Part shown: positions 33,018 through 41,652 of the stretch, one piece after another
Numbering within the stretch: position 1 is the stretch's first letter
Layout: each line of letters opens with the position of its first letter
Made by a program: the position numbers and the translations under genes
Notes under the pieces: model-generated
Seen by the model: only the letters and a program-made list of their open reading frames with translations
Told to the model about the DNA's origin: nothing
Databases searched by the model: none
Source: Cellulophaga tyrosinoxydans
Lineage (GTDB): Bacteria; Bacteroidota; Bacteroidia; Flavobacteriales; Flavobacteriaceae
DNA: 51,008 nucleotides
Direction: 5' to 3'
NCBI RefSeq assembly: GCF_900176415.1
Contig: NZ_FWXO01000003.1
Coordinates: 368,757 to 419,764, forward strand

Positions 33018-34658
33018 TTAAATGGTTCTACCAGTGTTAATTACATTTACATCATTAAATCTAGCGGTAGAACTACCATGAGAGACTGCACTAACTTGTG
33101 AAGGCTGCCCTTTACCATCGAAAAATGATCCGAACAAGCGATAATCACTCTCATCACATATTTTTACACATGAATTCCAAAACTCTTGTGTATTAGATTG
33201 GTAAGCTACATCATCTAACATTCCCACAATTTTTCCGTCTTTAATTTCATAAAAAACAGTACCACCAAATTGAAAATTGTAACGTTGTTGATCGATTGAG
33301 TAAGAACCACGACCGGCAATATAAATTCCTTTTTTTACATCTTTTATCATTTGCTCTATAGAGTACTTTTCCTTACCAGGTTCTAAAGAAACATTAGGCA
33401 TACGCTGAAACTGAACATCGTCCCAACTTTGCGCATAACAACATCCGTGAGATTCGTTCTGATCTATCATATGCACTTGATCTCTTATTGCTTGGTAATT
33501 TTTCAATACTCCATTACGAACTAAATCCCACTTTTTAGTTTTTACACCTTCATCATCAAATCCAACAGCACCTAAAGAACCTACTTGAGTTTTATCAGCC
33601 ACTAAATTGACAATATCACTACCGTATTTGAAATCGCCAGATTTCCATTTATCTAAAGTTGCAAAACTGGTTCCAGCGTAATTAGCTTCATAACCTAATA
33701 CACGGTCCAATTCTAATGGATGCCCAACGGATTCATGAATTGTTAAACCTAAATGATTTGGTTCTAGTACTAAATCATATTTACCCGCATCAACTGATTT
33801 GGCAGTTAACTTTTCCTTAGCTTGTTGTGCAGCTAGTGTAGCATCTTCTATAATGTCATAACTATTTCTATACAATTTCATACCAGCAGGCCCTTCTAGC
33901 TTTTCTGATGCTACTCCATCCATATATTCATAGCCCATACCCATTGGCGCACTCATGGCTTCTCTAGTTTTAAATTTACCAGCGGTACGATCTACTGCAG
34001 TTACACCAAAAGTTGGCCAAATACGATGAATATCTTGATCTATATAAGAACCATCCGTAGAGGCAAAGTATTTTTGTTCATTTACCATAAACAGTGCGGA
34101 ATTCACAAAATTAGCACCGTTTGCCATGGCAGCAGCATTTGCGCTCAATAGCAAATCTACTTTTTCTGATACTGGTACATCTTTAAAATTTTTAACAATT
34201 GGTGTCTTCCAAGAAACCTCTCCTACTCCAGTAACAGGAGCAAGAACTACAGGTTCTTTCTGAATTTTTGAATTAGCTTTTGCGATGGCAACAGCTTTTT
34301 CTGTTGCTTTCTTTATACCTTCATCAGTAACATTATTCGTTGATGAAAAGCCCCAAGTTCCATTAGCAATTACACGAATACCAATTCCAAAAGATTCGGT
34401 ATTCACAACATTTTGAACTTTATCTTCTCTTGTAAATACATATTGATTTAAATATCTACCAATTCTAGCGTCGGCATAGGTTGCCCCTAATGATTTTGCA
34501 GTATTAAGAGCTACATCTGCCAATTGTTTTTTTAGCAGTGTATCCATACCTGGTTCTAAAAGTGCCTCCGCCGGAATATTATTCCCTAGTAGCAGAGAAG
34601 GCATTAATAAAGCTCCAGCTCCCATACCTGCGTATTGCATAAAATCTCTTCTTTTCAT
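33018..34658 (-). CDS. tldD: TldD-type metalloprotease subunit with Tat-like signal
   Basis: This 546-residue protein is the catalytic TldD subunit. The zinc motif HESVGH (HExxxH) lies at 308-313, and the family segments GYEANYAGTSFAT and GRGSYSIDQQRYNFQFGG follow. Unusually for the E. coli type, it begins MKRRDFMQYAG followed by a hydrophobic stretch ending near LLLGN: a twin-arginine (Tat) signal. Some Bacteroidetes TldD proteins share this, and export across the inner membrane is implied. Its partner tldE has no such signal, which raises the question of where they meet. The upstream region holds a dyad (34791-34810). Confidence 0.9.
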   Translation of the reverse strand: MKRRDFMQYAGMGAGALLMPSLLLGNNIPAEALLEPGMDTLLKKQLADVALNTAKSLGATYADARIGRYLNQYVFTREDKVQNVVNTESFGIGIRVIANGTWGFSSTNNVTDEGIKKATEKAVAIAKANSKIQKEPVVLAPVTGVGEVSWKTPIVKNFKDVPVSEKVDLLLSANAAAMANGANFVNSALFMVNEQKYFASTDGSYIDQDIHRIWPTFGVTAVDRTAGKFKTREAMSAPMGMGYEYMDGVASEKLEGPAGMKLYRNSYDIIEDATLAAQQAKEKLTAKSVDAGKYDLVLEPNHLGLTIHESVGHPLELDRVLGYEANYAGTSFATLDKWKSGDFKYGSDIVNLVADKTQVGSLGAVGFDDEGVKTKKWDLVRNGVLKNYQAIRDQVHMIDQNESHGCCYAQSWDDVQFQRMPNVSLEPGKEKYSIEQMIKDVKKGIYIAGRGSYSIDQQRYNFQFGGTVFYEIKDGKIVGMLDDVAYQSNTQEFWNSCVKICDESDYRLFGSFFDGKGQPSQVSAVSHGSSTARFNDVNVINTGRTI

Positions 34659-34983
34659 AAAATGCTGTTTATCAAGTTAGTCTCGGATTAAAAATTTAGC
34701 AAATCGCTAATCAGATTATACAAAAGTTAAAATCCTGAATAACGCATACTTTTTCAATTACTCTTAAAAGTAAATAGTAGTTGACTAAAATTATGTTAAG
34801 ATTAACATAAAACATCTAAAAAAGATAGATTTTTTAACAAAACCAGCTTAGCTTCAATAATTCTCAAAAAACCTTACTTAAAATACAGTTCTACACAATA
34901 GTTACTAAAGGAATACCTATTATCCAATAGCAATCGTTAAAGAAAATCTTAAAACTGATTAACTAAAATATGACAACTTTTTG
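34659..34983. other. Intergenic region between glpD and tldD
   Basis: These 325 AT-rich bases hold no gene. The perfect dyad TTATGTTA-AGAT-TAACATAA occurs at 34791-34810. No convincing terminator follows glpD. The promoter of tldD is expected here, but I see no exact consensus match. Confidence 0.6.
34791..34810. promoter_or_regulatory. Perfect 8-bp inverted repeat upstream of tldD
   Basis: TTATGTTA and TAACATAA flank AGAT. There is no T-run, and the dyad lies 133 bases before tldD and 174 bases beyond the glpD stop. It may be an operator for a helix-turn-helix dimer, or a weak 3' hairpin of glpD. Confidence 0.35.
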
Positions 34984-36636
34984 TTAAAACTTAGAATGAA
35001 TAGTAATGGCTTTTGCTAAATCTGATTTATAATTTTCAATCTGAGCATCACTTAAATTATAGATCAATTTAAATTTCTCCAAAGCCACTTCCATATATTG
35101 CTTAACACTATCAATATTAAAATACATCCTACCTGTTCTTCTAATGAAAAAATCTTCAGGTGTTACTATCATCTCATTATAAATACAAAATTCAAGCTCC
35201 GAAAGTATCATACGCTCTGCATTCGTTTCTCCTGGCATTGTGCTGTATATTTTTAATATTGCTTCGGTTTGTTTGCCATAAGTAGTTACCAAATACCAGG
35301 CTTCATGTTCATCGAAAAAATCTTCTTTAAGTCTATGGTTAATTTTTTCTATGTACTTTTTTACTTCTTTGTATTTTTTCCACGGTCCACCGACTAGAGG
35401 AATTTCATTGGTAAACACTTTTTTAAATGTAACTTTAGATTCATTTTCTAATTTCTTCTGAAGCTTATCCACTACTCTTTCTGCCATTTTGCGATAGCCC
35501 GTAAGTTTTCCACCAGCCATACTTAATAATCCAGAGTCAGATAAGAAGATTTCGTCTTTTCTAGATAATTCAGATGGCGATTTCCCTTCTTCATGAATTA
35601 ATGGTCTTAAACCTGCCCAAGAAGACACAATATCTTTACGCTCTAAATGAACACTAGGAAACATATTATTTATAGCATTCAGTAAATAGTCCGCATCTTC
35701 AACTGTAGTCCGCACATCATCTTTAGACAAGGTGTAGTTGGTGTCAGTTGTACCCGCATAGGTTACCTTTCCTCTAGGAATTGCAAACATCATACGTCCA
35801 TCAGGAATATCGAAATAAACAGATTGCTTTAAAGGGAGTTTCTCTTTAGGAAATACCAAATGCACCCCTTTTGTTAAATGCAATTCTTTGCCTTGCTTAG
35901 AATGGTCAACTTCTCTTAAAGTATCGACCCAAGGTCCCCCGGCATTGATCACGAATTTAGAATTAATCTGATAAGATTCTCCAGTCACCACGTCAGTTAC
36001 AGCAACTCCTGAAACTTGCTCGTCACGATCGTACATAAAATCATCAACCTTGGTATAACTAATTGGTATACCTCCATATTTTAAAGCTGTTTTTATATTT
36101 TCTAGTGTTAATCGAGCATCATCAGTTCTATATTCGGCATAATACCCAGAACCCTTTAAAATATGCTCTGGCAAAAGAGGCTCCAACTTTAGAGTTTCCT
36201 CTTTATTCATCATCTTGCGCTTATCTTCTTCTACTACATTTGCAAGAATATCATAAACTTTGAGTCCAAATGAAGTCATCCACTCACCATAAGATCCATT
36301 CTCGATAAGTGGTAAAAGCATTTTTTCAGGAATAACTAAATGCGGTGCAATTTTATGAACAATAGCTCTTTCAGTTCCAACCTCTTTCACTAAACTCAGC
36401 TCAAATTGTTTTAAATAGCGTAATCCACCATGAATAAGTTTTGAAGATTTACTGCTAGTTCCAGAGGCAAAATCGCCTTTTTCAATAAGAGCAACTTTCA
36501 TTCCTCGAGAAGAAGCATCTAGTAAAATTCCTGCTCCAGTTATTCCTCCTCCAACAATTACTAAATCAAAAGTGTTTTCTTTTAATTTATTAATGATGTT
36601 ATTTCTATTCAGGTACGTGAAATCTTCTTTTTTCAT
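34984..36636 (-). CDS. glpD: Aerobic glycerol-3-phosphate dehydrogenase
   Basis: This 550-residue FAD enzyme oxidises sn-glycerol-3-phosphate to dihydroxyacetone phosphate at the inner membrane and passes electrons to quinone. The FAD motif GGGITGAG lies at 29-36, followed by the family segments GDFASGTSSKSSKLIHGGLRY (in part SKSSKLIHGGLRY) and FAIPRGKVTYAGTTDT. The C-terminal helical domain (about 430-550) matches the GlpD C-terminal extension. There is no glpK or glpF in the window. It looks monocistronic with an ordinary ATG start at 36636. Confidence 0.93.
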   Translation of the reverse strand: MKKEDFTYLNRNNIINKLKENTFDLVIVGGGITGAGILLDASSRGMKVALIEKGDFASGTSSKSSKLIHGGLRYLKQFELSLVKEVGTERAIVHKIAPHLVIPEKMLLPLIENGSYGEWMTSFGLKVYDILANVVEEDKRKMMNKEETLKLEPLLPEHILKGSGYYAEYRTDDARLTLENIKTALKYGGIPISYTKVDDFMYDRDEQVSGVAVTDVVTGESYQINSKFVINAGGPWVDTLREVDHSKQGKELHLTKGVHLVFPKEKLPLKQSVYFDIPDGRMMFAIPRGKVTYAGTTDTNYTLSKDDVRTTVEDADYLLNAINNMFPSVHLERKDIVSSWAGLRPLIHEEGKSPSELSRKDEIFLSDSGLLSMAGGKLTGYRKMAERVVDKLQKKLENESKVTFKKVFTNEIPLVGGPWKKYKEVKKYIEKINHRLKEDFFDEHEAWYLVTTYGKQTEAILKIYSTMPGETNAERMILSELEFCIYNEMIVTPEDFFIRRTGRMYFNIDSVKQYMEVALEKFKLIYNLSDAQIENYKSDLAKAITIHSKF

Positions 36637-36833
36637 AATTTGATATTACTTATAAAAATAGTGAATCATTTCCCTAAACAAGCACAAGAATAAATCCTTT
36701 TTATGATTTCAAAGATTTATTTATAATCTTAGAAATTATATTTAGTAAAGAAAATCTTAAGCTGCAGAACTAAGAATAATATATTCAGAGCTTAATCTTA
36801 TGGATTGGTGAAGTATACTGAGACAATGAAAAT

Positions 36834-36864
36834 AAAAAAACCCTTCAATTTCTTGAAGGGTTTT
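36834..36864 (-). terminator. Terminator of the tRNA-Val transcript
   Basis: AAAACCCTTCAA and TTGAAGGGTTTT pair perfectly across TTTC. Seven T residues follow in the minus orientation (36834-36840). It lies 9 bases past the tRNA 3' end. Confidence 0.9.
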
Positions 36865-36872
36865 AATTTCTG

Positions 36873-36947
36873 TGGGCCTTGTAGGATTCGAACCTACGAC
36901 CCCCTGCTTGTAAGGCAGGTGCTCTAAACCAACTGAGCTAAAAGCCC
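36873..36947 (-). tRNA. tRNA-Val (anticodon UAC)
   Basis: The 75-base cloverleaf on the minus strand has the acceptor GGGCTTT/AAGGCCC (one G-U) and D-arm AGCTCAGTTGG. The anticodon stem CCTGC/GCAGG holds loop CTTACAA, anticodon TAC (reads GUA/GUG). The T-arm has GGTTCGAATCC. The discriminator base is A, and CCA is not encoded. It has its own promoter and terminator. Confidence 0.97.
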
Positions 36948-36978
36948 GAAACGTTAACATTGTTTCGTTAAGCGAGTG

Positions 36979-37008
36979 CAAATATAGAATAGTTTTTCAT
37001 TTCCCAAA
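36979..37008 (-). promoter_or_regulatory. Promoter of tRNA-Val
   Basis: On the minus strand TTTG (37005-37008, -33) and TATATTTG (36979-36986, -7) are separated by 18 bases, an almost ideal Bacteroidetes promoter. It lies between the folC stop and the tRNA and would start RNA about 25 bases before the mature 5' end. Confidence 0.75.
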
Positions 37009-37026
37009 AGAAAAAAATAATAATTT

Positions 37027-38238
37027 TTAAACTATTTCTGCAACAACAAAAGTACTCCCGCCTATATATATAAAATCTGAAGCTTTAGCCTGTTTTAAAG
37101 CAGCATTAAGTGCTTTATTTACAGATGAATATGCTTTTCCTTCCAATCCATGTTCTTTTGCTTCACTTTTTAGAGTTTCGGCATTTAATCCTCTATCTAT
37201 CGCTGGAGAACAAAAATAATAATTCGCATTTTTAGGGCAGAGTGGAAAAATAGCTTTTAAATCCTTCCCTTTTACAAAACCTAAAACAATATGCAGATTT
37301 TCAAATTTTTGCTTCTGAACTTGATTCATTGTTACACGCAACCCTTCAGCATTGTGTGCTGTATCGCAAACTACTTTAGGGTTTTCTGCTAACACTTGCC
37401 ACCTACCTAACAATCCAGTATTTTCAGTAACACGGAGTAATCCTGTTTTAATATGCTCCACATTAACGTGAAACCCCTTTAATACAGAAAACACTCCTAA
37501 TACTCCTTTTAAATTTTTAGATTGATAATCTCCTAACAAAGATGTTGAATAGGATTCTTTTATTTCTTGATCTGCGAACAGGATTGAAGCCTTTTTATTT
37601 TCTGAAATTGTTTTAAAAACGCTCTTCGTTTCATCTTGCGACTCGCTTATCACTACAGGAACGTTTTCCTTAATAATTCCTGCTTTTTCTATGGCAATTT
37701 TTTCAAGTGTATCACCAAGAAAATCTACATGATCAAAGCCAATATTGGTTATTAAAGAAACTTCAGGTACTATAATATTTGTAGAATCCAATCTTCCTCC
37801 CAATCCTACTTCAATAATAGCAATATCAACATTTTTGTTGGCAAAATAATCAAATGCCATTCCCACTGTCATTTCGAAAAATGACAGTTTATTTTCTTTT
37901 AAATATTGACTATGATTTTCAATAAAATTAACAACCAATTTTTTACTTATTGGCTTTCCGTTAATCTTTATGCGTTCGCGAAAATCTTTTAAATGTGGCG
38001 AAGTGTATAAACCAACCTTGTACCCTGCTTCTTGCAAAACAGAAGCTAGCATATGACTACTAGAACCTTTACCATTGGTGCCAGCAACATGAATACTTTT
38101 GAATTTTTTTTCTGGATTTTTAAGATAGACTGAAAAGTCAATAATAGACTCTAATTTACCAGAGTGCGCGGAAGCACCTTTCTGTTGATACATCGGAAGT
38201 TGAGCGTACATCCAACTCAAAACCTCTTTATAAGTCAT
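37027..38238 (-). CDS. folC: Folylpolyglutamate/dihydrofolate synthase
   Basis: This 403-residue cytosolic ligase adds glutamate to dihydropteroate and to folates. The ATP loop is AGTNGKGSSS (52-61), and DTAHNAEGL near residue 292 and VEVGLGGRLDSTN are typical of FolC. A short form compared with some FolC (420-450), with all core motifs present. It begins three bases after the tonB stop and is the last gene of the run from the dehydrogenase at 42879. Confidence 0.93.
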   Translation of the reverse strand: MTYKEVLSWMYAQLPMYQQKGASAHSGKLESIIDFSVYLKNPEKKFKSIHVAGTNGKGSSSHMLASVLQEAGYKVGLYTSPHLKDFRERIKINGKPISKKLVVNFIENHSQYLKENKLSFFEMTVGMAFDYFANKNVDIAIIEVGLGGRLDSTNIIVPEVSLITNIGFDHVDFLGDTLEKIAIEKAGIIKENVPVVISESQDETKSVFKTISENKKASILFADQEIKESYSTSLLGDYQSKNLKGVLGVFSVLKGFHVNVEHIKTGLLRVTENTGLLGRWQVLAENPKVVCDTAHNAEGLRVTMNQVQKQKFENLHIVLGFVKGKDLKAIFPLCPKNANYYFCSPAIDRGLNAETLKSEAKEHGLEGKAYSSVNKALNAALKQAKASDFIYIGGSTFVVAEIV

Positions 38239-38241
38239 GGA

Positions 38242-39129
38242 TTACTCGCGTAATTTAAAATTCACAACTACAAAACCTACTTGTTGGCTTGGAGCATTAG
38301 AATCTGGCTTCCATTTATGTAAACGAGCAGTTTGTTCTGCAGGTTTCATTAGACATGGGTTTGTGTTAGTAGTGCCTTTTACACCTGGAGTAGCACTAAC
38401 TACATTTCCATTTCTATCCACTACAATTTGCACAACAACTCTACCTTCTTCGTTACAATCTTGTTTTACCGAACTACTACCAGCTAAAGAGCGCCCGTTT
38501 AAGCCGTAGCCACCGGTGCCACTCCCTGATCCTGGAGCACCATAATAACTTGTTGCGTATGGATCGCCATTAGGATTACCTTTATCACCTGCTTTATTAT
38601 CATTACCTTCACTACCAGATGCCGAACCATCAGACTTATTAAGTCCTCCCATTAACTCATCAAGCTTTCGTTTTTTTGCATCTTGTTCTTTCTGCGCTTT
38701 CTCTTTTGCCTCTTGTTTTTCTCTAGCAATTTTATCTGCCTCTGCCTTTGCAGCTTTTTCAGCAGCATCTGCTTTTCGCTTAGCTTCTTTCTGCTGCTTC
38801 ATCACTATAGATTCCTCACTTTCCTGCGTAACAACTTTTTCTGCTGGCTGGTCATTTGAAGAAGCTTCCTTTGGTACAACTTCTTCTACTTCCTCTTGTT
38901 TTGAAGGAGGTACAATAGGCTTATCTAAAGGTTCTGATTTAATTTTTTCTGTTGGCTGAACTGTACCACTACCAAAATCGGTGGTTCCAAAATTTATAGA
39001 AATACCATTTTCTTCTGGCGGATCTAAATAAGTTAGACCTACATAAAAAAGCAATAACAACAGTGCGCTTAAAAGCACTGTTGTTAAAGTAAATGATTTT
39101 TTCTCGTGTCTCGTGTTTAGTAGTGACAT
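38242..39129 (-). CDS. tonB: TonB-family energy transducer
   Basis: This 295-residue protein has one membrane segment (about 14-32), then a long Lys/Glu/Ala-rich helical linker (about 70-155, KRKADAAEKAAKAEADKIA), a Gly/Ser-rich region and a C-terminal TonB domain (about 215-295, with EEGRVVVQIVVDRNGNV). It transmits proton-motive force from ExbB/ExbD to outer-membrane receptors. Start overlaps the exbD stop by one base. The charged linker is more typical of TolA-like transducers than of the Pro-rich classical TonB, so a TolA-type role cannot be excluded. Confidence 0.88.
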   Translation of the reverse strand: MSLLNTRHEKKSFTLTTVLLSALLLLLFYVGLTYLDPPEENGISINFGTTDFGSGTVQPTEKIKSEPLDKPIVPPSKQEEVEEVVPKEASSNDQPAEKVVTQESEESIVMKQQKEAKRKADAAEKAAKAEADKIAREKQEAKEKAQKEQDAKKRKLDELMGGLNKSDGSASGSEGNDNKAGDKGNPNGDPYATSYYGAPGSGSGTGGYGLNGRSLAGSSSVKQDCNEEGRVVVQIVVDRNGNVVSATPGVKGTTNTNPCLMKPAEQTARLHKWKPDSNAPSQQVGFVVVNFKLRE

Positions 39130-39515
39130 TAATTTGGTCGCACCGCCAAAATTACCTTGTATTTATTTCTATTAGCTATATCCATAACGTGAACTGCTTC
39201 TTTAATGGCCACGCTTTCCTCAGCTCTTAAAATAATTGTTGGGTTTTCTTGATCTTTTAGTGCTTTTTTTAGTTCAATTTCAATGTATTCTCCGTTAATT
39301 TTCTCACTATTTACGAAGTATTCTAAATCTTTATTTATACTAACAGATACATTCTGCGTATTGGTAGATTTTCCTTTTGCTTTTGGCAATAATAAATCTA
39401 ATGCATTTGGCGAATTAGAAGTTAGCATGAAAAACACCAATAACAAAAAAACAATATCTGTCATCGACGCCATACTAAAATCTGGGCTAACTTTATTTCT
39501 ACTTTTTAGTTTCAT
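39129..39515 (-). CDS. exbD: ExbD/TolR-family biopolymer transporter
   Basis: This 128-residue inner-membrane protein has one membrane helix (about 20-36), with the proton-translocating Asp in FSMASMTDIVFLLLVFFML, of which Asp19 or 20 is the likely residue. A periplasmic domain follows. It forms the energising complex with ExbB. The stop codon overlaps the tonB start by one base. Confidence 0.92.
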   Translation of the reverse strand: MKLKSRNKVSPDFSMASMTDIVFLLLVFFMLTSNSPNALDLLLPKAKGKSTNTQNVSVSINKDLEYFVNSEKINGEYIEIELKKALKDQENPTIILRAEESVAIKEAVHVMDIANRNKYKVILAVRPN

Positions 39516-39524
39516 AGTTAGAAA

Positions 39525-40217
39525 TTATAGCGGTTCATTCAATAAATCTAGAAAATCTACTGCGTTAGCCTCCATTTTATGGATAACCTTATCCGTTCTA
39601 TTCACTAAATGATTATATCCAATATATGCAATAATACCAACTACCAATCCTGCAACCGTTGTTGTCATTGCTGTGTATATACCTGATGCTAATGAACCCA
39701 TTTCAGCTTGCCCTCCACTTGAGGCCATTTCATGAAAGGCTAAAATCATACCAATTACAGTTCCTAGGAAACCAATCATTGGAGCAGCTCCAGCTATAGT
39801 AGCCACAATACTTACGTTTTTCTCTAGTTTATAAACTTCAAGAGTACCTGCGTTTTCAATGGCTGTATTTATATCATCTAGAGGTTTGCCTATTCGAGAA
39901 ATTCCTTTCTCAGTAAGTCTAGCCACAGGAGAATCTGTTTGAGCACATAACAACTTAGCAGCCTCTAATTTACCATTACTAACATGATCTCTAATTTGGT
40001 TCATGAAGTTTTTATCAATTTTTGATGCAGCTTTAATCGCAAATATCCTTTCAAAATAAATATACAAAGCAATAAATAGCATAACAAAAAGAATAGCTAT
40101 AATCACAATACTTCCTACACCACCATTTACAATTAAATCTATAACTGAAAGTGTTTTTTCTTCAGCTACTTCACTTCCTATTTGAGCCCCTTCAACAAGG
40201 TCTTGAAACAATAACAT
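39525..40217 (-). CDS. exbB: ExbB/TolQ/MotA-family proton channel
   Basis: This 230-residue protein has three membrane segments (about 35-58, 130-155, 180-200) with the MotA/TolQ/ExbB motif GTVIGMILAFHEMA. It powers the TonB-type protein. It precedes exbD by 9 bases and follows nhaD by 50 bases in the same direction. Confidence 0.92.
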   Translation of the reverse strand: MLLFQDLVEGAQIGSEVAEEKTLSVIDLIVNGGVGSIVIIAILFVMLFIALYIYFERIFAIKAASKIDKNFMNQIRDHVSNGKLEAAKLLCAQTDSPVARLTEKGISRIGKPLDDINTAIENAGTLEVYKLEKNVSIVATIAGAAPMIGFLGTVIGMILAFHEMASSGGQAEMGSLASGIYTAMTTTVAGLVVGIIAYIGYNHLVNRTDKVIHKMEANAVDFLDLLNEPL

Positions 40218-40267
40218 ATAATTATCCTATTTTAAGTTGCTGTTATAACGGTAATTTATCGATTAAA

Positions 40268-41638
40268 TTATACGTTTAAAATAAAATTTCTAATTAAAAT
40301 AAAAACAGCTGCTCCTGCTAAAAATCCAACCAATGCTAACCATGCAATTTTCTTAAAATACCAAAAGAAATCAATTTTTTCCATACCCATTGCAACAACA
40401 CCTGCTGCAGAGCCAATAATTAACATACTTCCTCCAGTTCCTGCAGAATAAGCAATAAAATGCCATGCTGGTTCGTCTGTTCCGACTTGGAACATACCTA
40501 TACTAGCTGCAACTAAAGGAACATTGTCTATAACTGCAGAGCCAGCTCCTAATATTAAAACAACTAGATCAGAAATTTTTGTTGAATGTAGCTCAGTTCC
40601 CATTCCTGGCACTGTCTCATTTAATGTTCCTGCAAAATGATACAACATACCTAAAGACTCCATTGCCGCAACCGCCATCAAAATCCCTAAGAAAAATAGA
40701 ATACTTGGTAATTCAATTTTCGATAACGCCTTATGCACCGGGCTGTAATGCGAACCATCATGAACTTCTGAGCCAGTACTCACCTCTGATATACTGAACT
40801 TTCTATTACTATATACTTCTGCAAATGCCGCAACTACTGCTAATGAAAGCATCATCCCCACATATGGAGGTAAATGCGTAATAGTTTTAAATATTGGCAC
40901 AAATATTATCATCCCTAATCCTAGGTAAAACATAGTTGCTCCATATTTAGATTTTGGTTTGTCATCATCACCCTCAACCACATCAATCTCTCCTTTAAAT
41001 ACTGACATTCTCGAAGCTAAGAAAGTTGGTATTGCATAGCAAACGATAGAAGGAACTAGTACATGCTCTATAAGTACTGCCGCCGTAACTTTATTAGCAA
41101 TCCACAACATAGTTGTTGTAACATCTCCAATAGGTGACCAAGCACCACCTGCATTTGCTGCAATAATAATGATACCCGCAAACCATAATCTAAGTTCACG
41201 CTCTTTAATAATTTTTTGCAAAATTGTAATCAATACTATTGTAGCTGTTAAGTTATCTATAATCGCAGATAAGATAAATGCTAATGTTGCAATGATCCAT
41301 AAAAGACTTTTCTTTTTTCTAGTTTTGATAAAACTTTTAATTGTGGAAAATCCATCAAAATAATCGATAATTTCTACAATAGTCATCGCACCAAGTAGAA
41401 ACACTAAAATCTCAGCTGTTTTACCAAGATGATGTAATAGAATTGCCTCTAAAGAACCTCCTTCTAATTCTTGAAGTTCTGTATTAACCTCAAAAACAGG
41501 CATATGATTTAGGGCAATTACAGCCCATAATAACGACATCATAGCTAATGCCGGTATCATTTTGTCGATTTTTAAATTATGTTCTAATGTAATGGCTAAA
41601 TACCCAAGTACGAATAAAATTATAATAATGGTTTCCAT
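40268..41638 (-). CDS. nhaD: NhaD-type sodium/proton antiporter
   Basis: This 456-residue membrane protein of the ion-transporter (IT) superfamily exchanges Na+ or Li+ for protons. It has about eleven hydrophobic segments; the family features IIAANAGGAWSPIGDVTT and LGAGSAVIDNVPLVAASIGM match NhaD of marine bacteria. It is typical for organisms in saline habitats. It starts 14 bases after the glutamate dehydrogenase-type gene, so they probably share a transcript. Confidence 0.9.
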   Translation of the reverse strand: METIIIILFVLGYLAITLEHNLKIDKMIPALAMMSLLWAVIALNHMPVFEVNTELQELEGGSLEAILLHHLGKTAEILVFLLGAMTIVEIIDYFDGFSTIKSFIKTRKKKSLLWIIATLAFILSAIIDNLTATIVLITILQKIIKERELRLWFAGIIIIAANAGGAWSPIGDVTTTMLWIANKVTAAVLIEHVLVPSIVCYAIPTFLASRMSVFKGEIDVVEGDDDKPKSKYGATMFYLGLGMIIFVPIFKTITHLPPYVGMMLSLAVVAAFAEVYSNRKFSISEVSTGSEVHDGSHYSPVHKALSKIELPSILFFLGILMAVAAMESLGMLYHFAGTLNETVPGMGTELHSTKISDLVVLILGAGSAVIDNVPLVAASIGMFQVGTDEPAWHFIAYSAGTGGSMLIIGSAAGVVAMGMEKIDFFWYFKKIAWLALVGFLAGAAVFILIRNFILNV

Positions 41639-41652
41639 AAAAATTAGTTAGT

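Noticed and set aside
36947-36967. CGAAAC-9-GTTTCG repeat as folC terminator
   Set aside because: There is no U-run, and the repeat overlaps the 5' end of the tRNA gene and its leader.
36757-36981. 74-codon reverse frame over the tRNA-Val gene
   Set aside because: It spans the tRNA and its terminator, so it cannot be a separate protein gene.
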